From Acidobacteriota bacterium (GTDB lineage: Bacteria; Acidobacteriota; UBA890; WLXD01), in contig WLXD01000001.1 in assembly GCA_012103255.1 (NCBI GenBank), forward strand, positions 868,001 through 932,000: a stretch of DNA of 64,000 nt, read 5' to 3'. The notes beneath the pieces are model-generated. The model was given only the letters and a program-made list of their open reading frames with translations. It had not been told where the DNA came from and did no database searches. Every line of letters starts with the position of its first letter. Position 1 is the first letter of the stretch. Below, piece by piece: positions 18,830-27,692 of the stretch. The position numbers and the translations under genes are program-made.

Positions 18830-20977
18830 TCACTGCCAGCCGATAGCGATCGTGAAACGATTGCGGCCGTCCTGGGCCCAACCGTAGTCGAGTTGTAGCG
18901 GACCAATCGGGGTCGCAACTGTGGCACCGATCCCGATGCCGCCGATCATGCTGTTCCAGCCGATCTGTTCCACGTGCTCCCAGGTGCCGGCGACGCCCAC
19001 CCTCGTGTACACACGCGCGATCGAGAACGGGTCGTAGCCGATCGAGATGGATGCACCAAGGGCTTGCGGCCCCCAGAATTCCTCACGCGCAGCGCCCGGC
19101 ACAAACTCCGGGCCGCCGAGGATGAACCACTCGGAAACCGGTGGCTCTCCCGAGGAGAATCCGTAGCGTGCGCGGCCTTCGAAGACAGCGGCGCCGAGCG
19201 ATCGGACCAGACGCAGTCGCGCATCGGCGCGCCAGTAGGAAGTCGTTGCGCCCACGCTCGCCTCATTGCGTTCGCCGATCGCCTCCAGACTGATCCCCTG
19301 TCGTGGCAGCGTGAGCGACTCGAGCGTATCCCACACGTAGCGTCCGAAGAGAATCCGCTTCTGTTCGACAGTGGCTTCGTAGGGCAAGCCGAGCCGTTCA
19401 GCCGCGCTCACGCGCCCTATGAGGATGCCCGCCTGACCGAGGTGGTTGCCGCCGAGTTGCCAGTCCACGCCCAGGCGAACATGCCTGCGGTCGAAATCCG
19501 CGCGGTTAATGAACTCCTTGTTCACGTAAGCCTTCGGACGCTCCTCGTGATACTCGACATCGACCTGGTAACCGAAGTGGGCGCCGAAGAGTTGTTCACC
19601 GCGGAGCGTCACGCCGACCTTGAGATCGCGCGCGCTGGCGAATCCGTTGAGCTGCAGCCGCTCCCCTCCACCAAAAACGTCGCGCGTCTCCAGTCGCAGA
19701 AACCCTTGCGCCTGGTCGTCGCTCTGATACGCCAGCCCGACATCGGCCGTGTGGCGGTACTGCTCGATCACGCGCAATTCCGCCACCATCGAGCCATCCT
19801 GGTGCTCGCGGAGGTCGATCCAGGCACCCTGCACCAGACTGGTGGAGTACAGGTGGTCCAGGGCGTGCAGCACGTCGTCGAACATGAAGCGACGGTCGAG
19901 TTTGAGGTCGCTCTCACGGATCAGGAACCGATCGGAGAGATACTCATTGCCGATGACTTCGATGTGGCCCAGGCGGCGCTCGCCGAAAGCCTTCTCACGG
20001 AGTGGAGGCGCGCGGTTCGGGCGCGTCTCCTTGAATCGATCGGGAATACGGTCGAGGGCGGCCTCCGCGGCCTCACGGCCGCGCTGGATCACGACTTCGA
20101 GAGTGGAGTAGTCGCTGAAGCTGTGATCGACGAGATTCGGTTCGATCGAAAGGTCGGGATCGGCGGCGTACTCGCGGTTCTTGGTGTCGTAGAGCAGGTC
20201 GACGATGCGCTGCGTTACACCGACAAGGTCGGGATCTACGTCGGGCTCGAGTGGAGTACGCACGTCCACGGCAATCACGTACTTCGCGCCCATTTTCTTG
20301 GCCAGGTCGACCGGGAGATTATCGACAAGGCCGCCGTCGACAAGCACTGCATCACCCCAAGCCACGGCAGGGTAGGCGAGGGGCACAGACATGCTGGCTC
20401 GCACTGCCCGCGCGAGGTCGCCCTCCGAGAGGATCACGCGGTCGCCGGTCCGCAGGTCGGTTCCGACGGTTCGAAACGGGATGGGTAGACGGTCGAACTC
20501 ACGCCCGGCCGCAAATCCGGCGGGGGCGAGGAGTTCAACGAGCGCGTTGTTCAGCTGCCCATCGTGAAGGATGCCGCGGGGGAACCGCACGCCGTCGGCA
20601 CCGAAGCCAATGCGCAGCGCGGTGCGCTCCTGCTCTAGGCGATGCGCGATCGGCACAGCGCCGCGATTCATCGGTTCGGCGTAGATGTTGCGCCACGTCA
20701 GCCCGCCGATAAGCGCGTGGATGTCGTCGAGGCCGTACCCCGCAGCATAGAGCGAACCCACGATCGCACCCATACTCGCGCCGGTCATGCAGTCGGGGCG
20801 GATGCCGTTCGCCTCCAGTACCTCGAGCACGCCTACATGCGCAGCGCCGCGTGCACCGCCGCCGCTCAATACCAGGCCGAGCTCGCACGTTGGTGGCGCG
20901 GCCGATGCTGGTTCCTGGGCATGCGCCTGCCAGGTGATCGTGAGCAGGGCCATGATGGCGGCGCTTCTTGTCAGCAT
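18830..20977 (-). CDS. Patatin-like phospholipase with C-terminal Omp85-type barrel
   Basis: A 715-residue protein with signal peptide (MLTRSAAIMALLTITWQAHAQ). The patatin domain has the oxyanion motif SGGGARG (39-44), the nucleophile motif GASMG with Ser68, and the Asp of the dyad in VLVDGGLVDNLPVDLA. A POTRA-like segment (LGHIEVIGNEYLSDRFL) and a 16-strand BamA/D15-like barrel ending in an aromatic-rich strand (FTIAIGWQ) follow. This is the architecture of PlpD-type (type Vd) autotransporters/phospholipases, suggesting a lipase delivered to or held at the outer membrane. The start at 20977 is chosen for the signal peptide; the upstream extension has none. Only 7 nt separate its stop from that of the convergent fusion gene. 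Confidence 0.9.
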   Translation of the reverse strand: MLTRSAAIMALLTITWQAHAQEPASAAPPTCELGLVLSGGGARGAAHVGVLEVLEANGIRPDCMTGASMGAIVGSLYAAGYGLDDIHALIGGLTWRNIYAEPMNRGAVPIAHRLEQERTALRIGFGADGVRFPRGILHDGQLNNALVELLAPAGFAAGREFDRLPIPFRTVGTDLRTGDRVILSEGDLARAVRASMSVPLAYPAVAWGDAVLVDGGLVDNLPVDLAKKMGAKYVIAVDVRTPLEPDVDPDLVGVTQRIVDLLYDTKNREYAADPDLSIEPNLVDHSFSDYSTLEVVIQRGREAAEAALDRIPDRFKETRPNRAPPLREKAFGERRLGHIEVIGNEYLSDRFLIRESDLKLDRRFMFDDVLHALDHLYSTSLVQGAWIDLREHQDGSMVAELRVIEQYRHTADVGLAYQSDDQAQGFLRLETRDVFGGGERLQLNGFASARDLKVGVTLRGEQLFGAHFGYQVDVEYHEERPKAYVNKEFINRADFDRRHVRLGVDWQLGGNHLGQAGILIGRVSAAERLGLPYEATVEQKRILFGRYVWDTLESLTLPRQGISLEAIGERNEASVGATTSYWRADARLRLVRSLGAAVFEGRARYGFSSGEPPVSEWFILGGPEFVPGAAREEFWGPQALGASISIGYDPFSIARVYTRVGVAGTWEHVEQIGWNSMIGGIGIGATVATPIGPLQLDYGWAQDGRNRFTIAIGWQ

Positions 20978-21057
20978 CGTGCTCCGGATAGCTTCCACGC
21001 CCCGTAGCGGACGTGACGCCGTCAAGCGGTTCGAGGCAATATTACTTCTTCAAGGTC

Positions 21058-22113
21058 ATGAAGAGCCGTACCCCCAGGAACTCATCGATGGCGCGCGCCG
21101 CCGCAGTGACTGCCGTTCTCGCGGCGGGCGCCGTGGCTATGGTCGTGGCTGATGCCGCCGCGCAAGCGCCGATGCCGACGCGCGCGCTGAGTTTCGACGT
21201 AGGTGAGGAGCGGCGATACCGGATCGGTCCCAAGGAGTCACTCGGGGTCGGTGAGTCCGCCGAATGGACGCTCGCGCTCCGCAGTATTGTCGACGAGAAC
21301 GGTGAATACGTCGCCAATTTCGAGTTCACTCACGAGCGCTTCGAATCGATTCCGGGAAGTTTTGATCCGGCCGCCGGGTTCATGATCGTCAACGTGACCG
21401 GGCGGCTACGTACGAACCTCGCAGGCTTCCCGCTCTGGCTCGAGTACACCCAGGAGTTCGACGGCGATGATGGCGAGTGGAGCGACAGCGGACAGCGGCT
21501 GTTTCGCTACGTGTACGAGGGTGAAGGCAAGTACCGGAAATTCATCAAGGCCGGTCGCAATGACTGGGACTTCAAGGTGCCGATCCCGAAGTACAAGCAC
21601 ATGGACTTCGAGGGTCCGCAGGGGCTCTACATGTACCTGCCCACGGCGCTGGAGTGTGTCGGCACTTCTCGTGGGACGTGCATAGAGTCGGAGCCCGCAT
21701 TCGCCAACCCGGGTTTCCTGAGTATGCTCGCCGCCGCCCTCGAGGAGGTTGAAGAAGGCAAGCGAGACTTCATGTTCTTCATGCCCGGCGGATTGGCGCA
21801 GTCGCCGTTCATGCCACTGACGTCCGGCAGCTGGCTATCGCGCGAGCGCGACCAGATCGGCTCAGCCCGCCGCTACTTCGACACGGTGAAACTCACGCTG
21901 GGTACGAGTTGGGACATCGACGTCGGCCCGAAGAACCTTCACGCCTGGGAGGTTGAGCTCTGTTGTGGCATCAAGCACGTCTACATCGAGCCGGGCGGCA
22001 GGGTTTTGCGGGTGAATCTCGATACCACCGTGACGAATCCCGACGAGCGATACATCCGACTGGTGTTCCCATTCGAGGAATTCCTGTCGAACGAGGACCC
22101 TGTCCTGCGCTAG
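21058..22113 (+). CDS. Secreted protein of unknown function
   Basis: A 351-residue protein with an N-terminal signal sequence (a basic stretch then AAAVTAVLAAGAVAMVVADAAAQ). The rest is beta-rich with many aromatic residues (FDVGEERRYRIGP; FEFTHERFESIPG; YTQEFDGDDGEWSDSGQRLFRYVYEG; LDTTVTNPDERYIRLVFPFEEF) and contains an exposed Cys pair (VELCCGIKHVY) plus two further Cys near residues 200-207. I recognise no domain. ATG 21058 is chosen because AAGG lies just upstream and the signal peptide follows. It is divergent from the patatin gene, 80 nt away. Confidence 0.7.
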   Translation: MKSRTPRNSSMARAAAVTAVLAAGAVAMVVADAAAQAPMPTRALSFDVGEERRYRIGPKESLGVGESAEWTLALRSIVDENGEYVANFEFTHERFESIPGSFDPAAGFMIVNVTGRLRTNLAGFPLWLEYTQEFDGDDGEWSDSGQRLFRYVYEGEGKYRKFIKAGRNDWDFKVPIPKYKHMDFEGPQGLYMYLPTALECVGTSRGTCIESEPAFANPGFLSMLAAALEEVEEGKRDFMFFMPGGLAQSPFMPLTSGSWLSRERDQIGSARRYFDTVKLTLGTSWDIDVGPKNLHAWEVELCCGIKHVYIEPGGRVLRVNLDTTVTNPDERYIRLVFPFEEFLSNEDPVLR

Positions 22114-22214
22114 AGACGGTCGCCGTCGAGACGGCTTTTAGGTGCGTTTCTGGGTTTGGCGCGGCGTTGGCGCTACAATCGCGCCGTCTACGCCGCTCAG
22201 GTTCGAGGTATCTC

Positions 22215-23519
22215 ATGAATCGTCGTCATTTTCTCGGTGCTATGTCCTGGCCCGCCGCGGCCGCCGCCGCTGGCGGTCTCTTGCCCTCCGGTCGTGCCAA
22301 CGCGCTCGAGGTCGCCGAAGAAGTAGCGGCCTATCCGGGGACGGCTTCGGAAGTCGTGGACGATGAGTACTTCTGGAACCAGGTGCGGCAGGCGTTCAGT
22401 TCGGAAGCCGGGATCATCAACCTGAACTCCGGCGGGGTCAGTCCGTCGCCCGTGCCAGTTCAGGAAGCGATGAAGCGCTATCTCGACTACTCGAACACCT
22501 CGCCGACCTACGCGATGTGGCAGATCCTCGAGCCGCAGCGCGAGCAGGTGCGCGAGCGCATGGCGCGTGAGTGGGGCGTGGATTCGGAGGAAGTCGCACT
22601 GGTGCGCAACGCCTCCGAAGGGCTGCAGATCTGCCAGCTTGGACTCGACCTGGAGCCGGGTGACGAGATCCTGACAACGAATCAGGACTACGGGCGCATG
22701 ATTACCACCTGGCAACAGCGCGAGCGCCGCGAGGGGCTAGTGCTCCGCCAGATTTCGATACCTGTGCCGGCCGAAGACGATGACGAGATCGTGCGGCTGT
22801 TCGAGTCGAATATCACGCCTCGAACGCGCGTCATCCATATGTGCCACATCATCAACCTCACTGGCCAGATCTTGCCCGTGGCCAAAGTCACCAATATGGC
22901 GCGCAAGCACGGCATCGAGGTGATCGTCGATGGCGCGCACGCGCTGGCGCACTTCGATTTCAAGATCTCCGATCTGGAGTGCGACTACTACGCGACGAGT
23001 TTGCACAAATGGTTGTTCGCTCCGCATGGCACTGGCCTGCTCTACGTCCGACGCAACAAGATCGCGAACCTGTGGCCGATGATGGCTGCGCCGGCGCGGA
23101 TGGATGACGACATTCGCAAGTTCGAGGAGATCGGCACTCATCCCGCCGCGAACTATCTGGGCATCGGCGACGCGCTCACCTTCCATCAGGGCATCGGTTC
23201 ACTGCGCAAGACCGCACGGCTGGTCTATCTCCGGGACTACCACCTGAATCGTCTGATGGACTTCTCCGACCGGGTTCAGGTAAGCACCAGTCAGACGCCG
23301 GGCAAAGCCGCGGGCATCTCGACGGTGGGTGTGGAGGGCATCGATACCAGCGAGCTGAATAGCTGGTTGTGGCGCGAGCACAAGATCATCTCCGTGGGCA
23401 TCAACCACGCTGAGTTCACCGGCTTGCGTATCTCGCCCAGCGTTTTCACGACGCTCGAAGAACTAGATCGGTTCTGCGACGCGATCGAGCACGCGATTCG
23501 TCACGGAATCGCGGCCTGA
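22215..23519 (+). CDS. Tat-exported aminotransferase class V-fold PLP enzyme
   Basis: A 434-residue fold-type I PLP enzyme of the class V (isopenicillin-N epimerase/cysteine desulfurase-like) group. PLP lysine K265 lies in YYATSLHKWLFAPHGTG, the PLP-binding Asp/His in VIVDGAHALAHFD, and the phosphate-side Asn in VALVRNASEGLQI. The N-terminus MNRRHFLGAMSWPAAAAAAGGLLPSGRANA looks like a Tat signal (twin Arg, FLG, then a hydrophobic stretch), which suggests a cofactor-loaded enzyme folded before export. Its reaction is unknown; active-site context suggests an epimerase, lyase or desulfurase. Its last 57 nt overlap the 3-prime end of the convergent membrane-protein gene. Confidence 0.85.
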   Translation: MNRRHFLGAMSWPAAAAAAGGLLPSGRANALEVAEEVAAYPGTASEVVDDEYFWNQVRQAFSSEAGIINLNSGGVSPSPVPVQEAMKRYLDYSNTSPTYAMWQILEPQREQVRERMAREWGVDSEEVALVRNASEGLQICQLGLDLEPGDEILTTNQDYGRMITTWQQRERREGLVLRQISIPVPAEDDDEIVRLFESNITPRTRVIHMCHIINLTGQILPVAKVTNMARKHGIEVIVDGAHALAHFDFKISDLECDYYATSLHKWLFAPHGTGLLYVRRNKIANLWPMMAAPARMDDDIRKFEEIGTHPAANYLGIGDALTFHQGIGSLRKTARLVYLRDYHLNRLMDFSDRVQVSTSQTPGKAAGISTVGVEGIDTSELNSWLWREHKIISVGINHAEFTGLRISPSVFTTLEELDRFCDAIEHAIRHGIAA

Positions 23520-24164
23520 ACGAGGCTTTGGCGGGCCGCTGATCTCGAGCAAGGCACCGAGCATCAGGGCCATCCCGATCAGTTCGAGTGCTTCTTCGAG
23601 CACGACCAACGCGCGGGGCATGCCGAGAATCGGGTCCAGGAACTCGGCGAGAGGCACGCAGCACCAGATGGCGATGGCGGTCGGTACGAGCCATCGTGCC
23701 GAGTAGCCAGCTGGGATCCGGCGCAGAATCCAGCGGGCCATCACCAGGGCAATGATGAGCGCGGGCGGAGCCACGATGGCCACCCAGGCGTACAGCCCTG
23801 GCAAGGCCTGAAGTTCGGCGACGCGTTCGCTGAATAGCAATCCGACGAGCTCGTGAATCGATGCGGTCTCGTCGAGCGACAGCAGGGCGAAGAACGCGGC
23901 GACCAGACCCCAGCCCAGCCGATGGGATCCGGGGTCGCGCACCGCCAGACCGGCGGCGAGCGCGGCAATCAGCAGAAGGCTCGTGGACGAGAACCAAACG
24001 GAGGCGTTGCTCTCCGCGTTGAGCTCGAACAGTGCCGCAACGCTCCAAGAGTTGATCAGGGGCGAAATGTTTATGGTCACGAGCACGGCGGTCACCGCCA
24101 GATGCACGGCCATGGCGGGACGCGCGAGTGCCCCCCAGTCGATGTTCTCAGCGCGCTGGTTCAT
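23463..24164 (-). CDS. Six-TM integral membrane protein of unknown function
   Basis: A 233-residue protein with about six hydrophobic segments (for example PAMAVHLAVTAVLVTINISPLI; TSLLLIAALAAGLAV; LGWGLVAAFFALLSLDETASIHELVGLLF; YAWVAIVAPPALIIALVMARWIL; WLVPTAIAIWCCVPLAEFLDPIL; ALMLGALLEI). The DETASIHE segment between helices has charged residues and a His that recur in multi-TM proteins of unknown function beside cell-envelope genes. The start codon at 24164 overlaps the stop of the upstream acyltransferase gene (ATGA), so translation is likely coupled. The frame stays open upstream to 24344 but then overlaps the neighbouring gene. Confidence 0.7.
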   Translation of the reverse strand: MNQRAENIDWGALARPAMAVHLAVTAVLVTINISPLINSWSVAALFELNAESNASVWFSSTSLLLIAALAAGLAVRDPGSHRLGWGLVAAFFALLSLDETASIHELVGLLFSERVAELQALPGLYAWVAIVAPPALIIALVMARWILRRIPAGYSARWLVPTAIAIWCCVPLAEFLDPILGMPRALVVLEEALELIGMALMLGALLEISGPPKPRSGRDSVTNRVLDRVAEPI

Positions 24165-25378
24165 TCTGCCTCCGGTCGAAGTAGCCGGCGCGCCAGAGGT
24201 TCCATGCCGGTGCGCCTCACGAGAGCCTTGGCCTGTTCGCGCCTCGGCATGTCGAGACAACGCGCGGCAAGTCCGCGCAACCCGGGGCTGAAGAGCCAGA
24301 GTGCGTGTGTGGTGATCTGGCGCGGCTCCCATTGCAGATGCCACGGGAGGCCCGTGACCATGTTCACTGCGGGCACGTCGTTTTCAGCGCACCACACTCG
24401 GATGGTCTCCGCCAGAAGCAGTTTTCCCACGCCGAAATTGGCCCAGTCCTCGTCGTAGGAGGTCTTCACGAGGTGCAGCTCGTTGTCGATCACGACGCAG
24501 AGTTGCGCAGCAACATCTTGACCGTCGACGCGTAGGAAGTGGGCCACGGAGCGGCCGTTCCGCGCGCAATGACGCATGCTCGTACGTAGCGCTTCGCGTT
24601 GGGCAACGTCACTGCGGAGAACGGAGCCGTCGTTGCGTTTCCACGAGCGATCGTCCACCTGCAGGTACCGGTTGAAGGCGGACTCCATCTCGACACCAGC
24701 TGTGACGGCGTCCATTTCGACGTCGTGATTCGCGCCGAGTCGGCGGCCCAGACGCCGCACACCTTTGCGCGCACTGGGCGACATGGATTTCAGCAGCGCC
24801 TCGTAGCCGTCGGGAAACTGGATCAGCGACCGGAAGCTCACAGGAGAGCTAACAGCCCCCTCTGTTACGCGTAGCGGGTGGTCCTCCTCGATTCGACCAA
24901 GGTGGAGACTCCGCACCCGGCTGTCGCCGATGCGGCTACGGAAGAGAGCATTGAGAGCAGCTTCCTGATGACCTTCCGCGACCGACCAGGACTGGCTCGG
25001 GTATCCGTGGGAGTGGCGAAGCCTCCCACCGCCCCGGTGGGTCACGGGAGCGATGGTGTGCGGTTCCCCGTTGGCGAGAACGATCATGACAAAGGCGTCC
25101 GGCGGGCTCACTGCGAGCTGGCCGGCCAGGTGTCCGGCAAGCCATGCCGGATCGGTCAGCGCGTCGCGCTCGTCCAAGGCCAAGCCGTTCCAGTATTGCT
25201 GCCAGGCCGCGAATGTCTCGCCGGTCGCAGTCGCGACGCGCCGCACCTCGCTCGAGTCGAGCGGTACGAAGACGATCTGATCGGGGGCATGAAGCGCAAC
25301 GGCTCGAGGTTCCGTCGCCTGATCTTGCGACGGGGAAGCGGTTGCGGCGGCGGCATGAACGGACTGGCGCATGGGCAC
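24161..25378 (-). CDS. FemAB/BioF2-like GNAT acyltransferase
   Basis: A 405-residue protein with the GNAT fold of the FemAB/CelD (acetyltransferase PF13480) group. Recognisable blocks are FPDGYEALLKSMSPSARKGVRRLGRRLG, a conserved W in VDDRSWKRNDGS, VAHFLRVDGQDVAAQLCVVIDNELHLVKTSYDEDWANFGVGKLLLAETIRV and the terminal TGLPWHLQWEPRQI. Proteins of this group transfer acyl or aminoacyl groups during cell-envelope polysaccharide or peptidoglycan modification. Coupling to a multi-TM protein gene (4-nt overlap) supports an envelope role, which is an inference. A second ATG two codons downstream is possible. Confidence 0.78.
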   Translation of the reverse strand: MPMRQSVHAAAATASPSQDQATEPRAVALHAPDQIVFVPLDSSEVRRVATATGETFAAWQQYWNGLALDERDALTDPAWLAGHLAGQLAVSPPDAFVMIVLANGEPHTIAPVTHRGGGRLRHSHGYPSQSWSVAEGHQEAALNALFRSRIGDSRVRSLHLGRIEEDHPLRVTEGAVSSPVSFRSLIQFPDGYEALLKSMSPSARKGVRRLGRRLGANHDVEMDAVTAGVEMESAFNRYLQVDDRSWKRNDGSVLRSDVAQREALRTSMRHCARNGRSVAHFLRVDGQDVAAQLCVVIDNELHLVKTSYDEDWANFGVGKLLLAETIRVWCAENDVPAVNMVTGLPWHLQWEPRQITTHALWLFSPGLRGLAARCLDMPRREQAKALVRRTGMEPLARRLLRPEAE

Positions 25379-25493
25379 AGACTAGCTATCGGTGCCGGTG
25401 CTTCGGAAACCTAAAGACACGCGGGCTGGGTGCCGGACAAAGGGACCGGATAACAGCGGTCAATCGCGGACGCTGGTGACAGTTCCGCGCAGC

Positions 25494-25499
25494 TATACT
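25494..25499 (+). promoter_or_regulatory. Putative -10 hexamer for a leaderless transcript
   Basis: TATACT (5 of 6 matches to the -10 consensus) lies only 6 nt before the thioesterase ATG at 25506, so transcription would begin at or next to the start codon. No Shine-Dalgarno sequence is visible in between. No convincing -35 element is seen at the usual distance. Confidence 0.35.
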
Positions 25500-25505
25500 G
25501 CGCCT

Positions 25506-25952
25506 ATGGAAACTGCGCCCATGGAAGATTTCAGCGTCACGGTTCCGGGTGAGGTCACGTTTCGCGATGTCGATGCGATGGGGCATGCGAACAACGCGGT
25601 CTACCTCACGTGGTTCGAATGCGGCCGGATCGGCTACTGGAAGGCCATCGAGGGCGAGGCGGCGAACTACGCCGACGTCCCTTTCGTTCTGGCACGCACC
25701 GAGATCGACTTCGTGCTGCCAACGTACGCCGGCGAGCGCCTGGTTGTGGGAACTCGGGTCACACGGCTGGGCAACCGGTCCTTCGACATGGCCTACCGGA
25801 TCGAACGGCGGCAGGACGGGGCCCTCATCGCGTCAGGCACGTCGGTTCAGGTCATGTACGACTATTCGGCGCGCGCGTCTATGCCGATGCCGGAAGAGTT
25901 CAGGGCAACCGTGATTCGCATCGAGGGTCACGGCCTGCTGGCCCGACCCTGA
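25506..25952 (+). CDS. Acyl-CoA thioesterase (hotdog fold, YbgC/4HBT type)
   Basis: A 148-residue single hotdog-domain thioesterase. The family signature is near the N-terminus: FRDVDAMGHANNAVYLTWFECGRIGYW, with the catalytic Asp in DxDAMGHANN. VLARTEIDFVLPTYAGERLVVGTRVTRLGNRSFDMAYRI completes the fold. It hydrolyses acyl-CoA thioesters, with chain length unknown. The chosen ATG at 25506 has no ribosome-binding site but has a -10-like hexamer just upstream; an internal ATG at 25521 would still leave the domain whole. Its TGA overlaps the ATG of the glycosyltransferase by one base (TGATG). Confidence 0.88.
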   Translation: METAPMEDFSVTVPGEVTFRDVDAMGHANNAVYLTWFECGRIGYWKAIEGEAANYADVPFVLARTEIDFVLPTYAGERLVVGTRVTRLGNRSFDMAYRIERRQDGALIASGTSVQVMYDYSARASMPMPEEFRATVIRIEGHGLLARP

Positions 25953-26734
25953 TGGACAGCCTCGCGGTTGTAGTTATCACGCGTGACGAAGAGGAGAACC
26001 TGGCTGAGTGCCTCGACAGTGTGCCGTTCGCCGACGAGATCATCATCGTCGACGATGGATCCAGCGATTCCACGTTGGATGTGGCGGGCCGCTATACCGA
26101 GAAGGTGTTCCGGCGACGACTCGATCGGTTCGGACGACAGAAGCAGTTCGCGATCGAGCAGGCCAATGCCGACTGGATTCTGGTGCTCGATGCGGATGAG
26201 CGAGTGACCCCCGAACTGGCGCAATCGATCAAGTCGGTTCTCGCCGAGTCCGGTCCGATCGACGGGTATCGCCTGAGGCGTCGCACCTGGCTGTTCTCTG
26301 AGCCGGTCACATGCACCGGCTGGTACAAGTTTGCGCACTTGCGCTTGTTCCGCCGCGGCAAGGCTCGCTACGTCGATCGGCGTGTCCACGAATTCCCCGA
26401 GCTGGAAAATCCGGATAGATGCGGGCGACTGCAGGGCGACCTGGACCACTTCACTTACGCGAGCCTTGATGAGTACCGCGAGAAGCTAGATCGCTATTCC
26501 CGTCTGGCGGCTTCGGACTGGTACGACGCTGGAAGGCGGGTGACCTGGATTACCGCCCCGTGGTGGATGCTGGTGGTGCCGTGGGCTGCGTTCGTGCGTG
26601 AGTTCTTCGTGCAAGGCGGCTGGCGCGGCGGCAGGGTCGGCCTGCGAATCGCCGCGATGTCGCGCGAATCTGCTGCGCTGACGGTGCGCTACCTGCGCCG
26701 GCTCACCGTCGGAGCGATGACGCCATCTCCGTAG
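25952..26734 (+). CDS. Family 2 glycosyltransferase (LpsE/WaaE-like)
   Basis: A 260-residue GT2 enzyme. ITRDEEENLAECLDSVPFADEIIIVDDGSSDST is the nucleotide-sugar fold, LDADERV the DXD-like metal site, and TGWYKFAHLRLFRRGKARYVDRRVHEF the acceptor region typical of LPS-core and capsule transferases related to WaaE/KdtX. A hydrophobic segment near residue 200 (WITAPWWMLVVPWAAFVREFF) may touch the membrane. It should add a hexose to lipopolysaccharide core or another surface glycan on the cytoplasmic side. It is translationally coupled to the thioesterase gene. Confidence 0.88.
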   Translation: MDSLAVVVITRDEEENLAECLDSVPFADEIIIVDDGSSDSTLDVAGRYTEKVFRRRLDRFGRQKQFAIEQANADWILVLDADERVTPELAQSIKSVLAESGPIDGYRLRRRTWLFSEPVTCTGWYKFAHLRLFRRGKARYVDRRVHEFPELENPDRCGRLQGDLDHFTYASLDEYREKLDRYSRLAASDWYDAGRRVTWITAPWWMLVVPWAAFVREFFVQGGWRGGRVGLRIAAMSRESAALTVRYLRRLTVGAMTPSP

Positions 26735-26744
26735 GGCAGCTTCG

Positions 26745-27551
26745 CTAGCGCGGCACCGGCCGGCGTGAACGCGGACCGCGCGACTGCTCGTTGAGGGTCC
26801 AGTCGTAGTCCATGATCCTCACCGTAATGTCGTCGCGGTTGGCCTGCACGTACGTCGCGATGTCCTCGGGGCCGTAGCTCAGGGCGTAGTCCACTCGGGA
26901 GTCGGCCTTCTGGAGGAAATCGTCCTCGTACCAGTCGAAGTAGCTCGACAGGTAGAGCGTGTTGGAGGTCCGATCGAGCTGCATCCCGCGAGGTTGTGCC
27001 AGGAACTCGTGTGACTGTGCCTGCAGGGTCTGATCGAGCGTCTCGGCTCGGTAGGGCACGTTGAGCAGCCGCGGACATCCGAACGCCGCGCAAACCAGCG
27101 CCCAGTGAATCCTTTCATCGTCGAACTGGGCGCGGAGAGTGTCATGTTCGATGTTGTCAGCAGACATGTCACTGCCGGCGACCGTGTAGGTCTGCTTGAA
27201 GAAACCGCCGACCAGTCCCCAGAGGACGCCGACGTCACGGACCGAATCGATGGGGTGGCGTTCCACCACCTGCCAGATCACCACGGCGTTGTAGGCGTTG
27301 ATCCAGAACGCCATACGCTCCGCTTCGGTGGCAAATGTGTTCGGGTCGGTTCGGGCGAGCACGTCCATGAACGCCTGCAGGTCGCCCAATCCGCGCGTCT
27401 TGAGTCCGGCGTAGTCAACCAGGCCCTCGTCGTTCACGAACTCCGCGAGCGTTCGCTCCCAGGTGGCGTACATGTCGCTCTGCTGCGCAGTGGCGGCGCT
27501 CGGCGCGAGGAGGGCGATTGCGATCAGGGCGCTCGCGATCCGACGGGTCAT
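26745..27551 (-). CDS. Secreted DUF547 protein
   Basis: A 268-residue protein with signal peptide MTRRIASALIAIALLAPSAATAQ and a DUF547 domain, recognised by EAERMAFWINAYNAVVIWQVVERHPIDSVRDVG, HDTLRAQFDDERIHWALVCAAFGCPRLLNVPYRAETLDQTL and FLAQPRGMQLDRTSNTLYLSSYFDWYEDDF. The His and paired Cys in HWALVCAAFGCPRL are conserved in the family and could form an active site, but no activity is established. AGGAGA about 8 nt upstream supports ATG 27551. Confidence 0.88.
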   Translation of the reverse strand: MTRRIASALIAIALLAPSAATAQQSDMYATWERTLAEFVNDEGLVDYAGLKTRGLGDLQAFMDVLARTDPNTFATEAERMAFWINAYNAVVIWQVVERHPIDSVRDVGVLWGLVGGFFKQTYTVAGSDMSADNIEHDTLRAQFDDERIHWALVCAAFGCPRLLNVPYRAETLDQTLQAQSHEFLAQPRGMQLDRTSNTLYLSSYFDWYEDDFLQKADSRVDYALSYGPEDIATYVQANRDDITVRIMDYDWTLNEQSRGPRSRRPVPR

Positions 27552-27650
27552 GAACTCGTTTCTCCTGCGCCGTTGCCCGGGCAAAGGCGCGAAAATCAGT
27601 TGGCTCTCACGAGAGGTAAGTTTGTTGTGCGCGGCGCATTGGTTTCCAGT

Positions 27651-27669
27651 GTCCACTGAACGAGTGGAC
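27651..27669. other. Perfect 7-bp hairpin
   Basis: GTCCACT and AGTGGAC flank a 5-nt loop between the glutaredoxin-like gene and the DUF547 gene, both on the minus strand. There is no T-tract on either side, so it is not a standard terminator; it could be an RNA hairpin between cistrons or an operator. Confidence 0.3.
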
Positions 27670-27692
27670 GGTTCGCCGGAGAGCCGACGACT

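Noticed and set aside
18974-20488. Plus-strand ORF of 504 codons opposite the patatin/barrel gene
   Set aside because: Antisense shadow; the minus strand carries the signal peptide, GASMG and DGG motifs.
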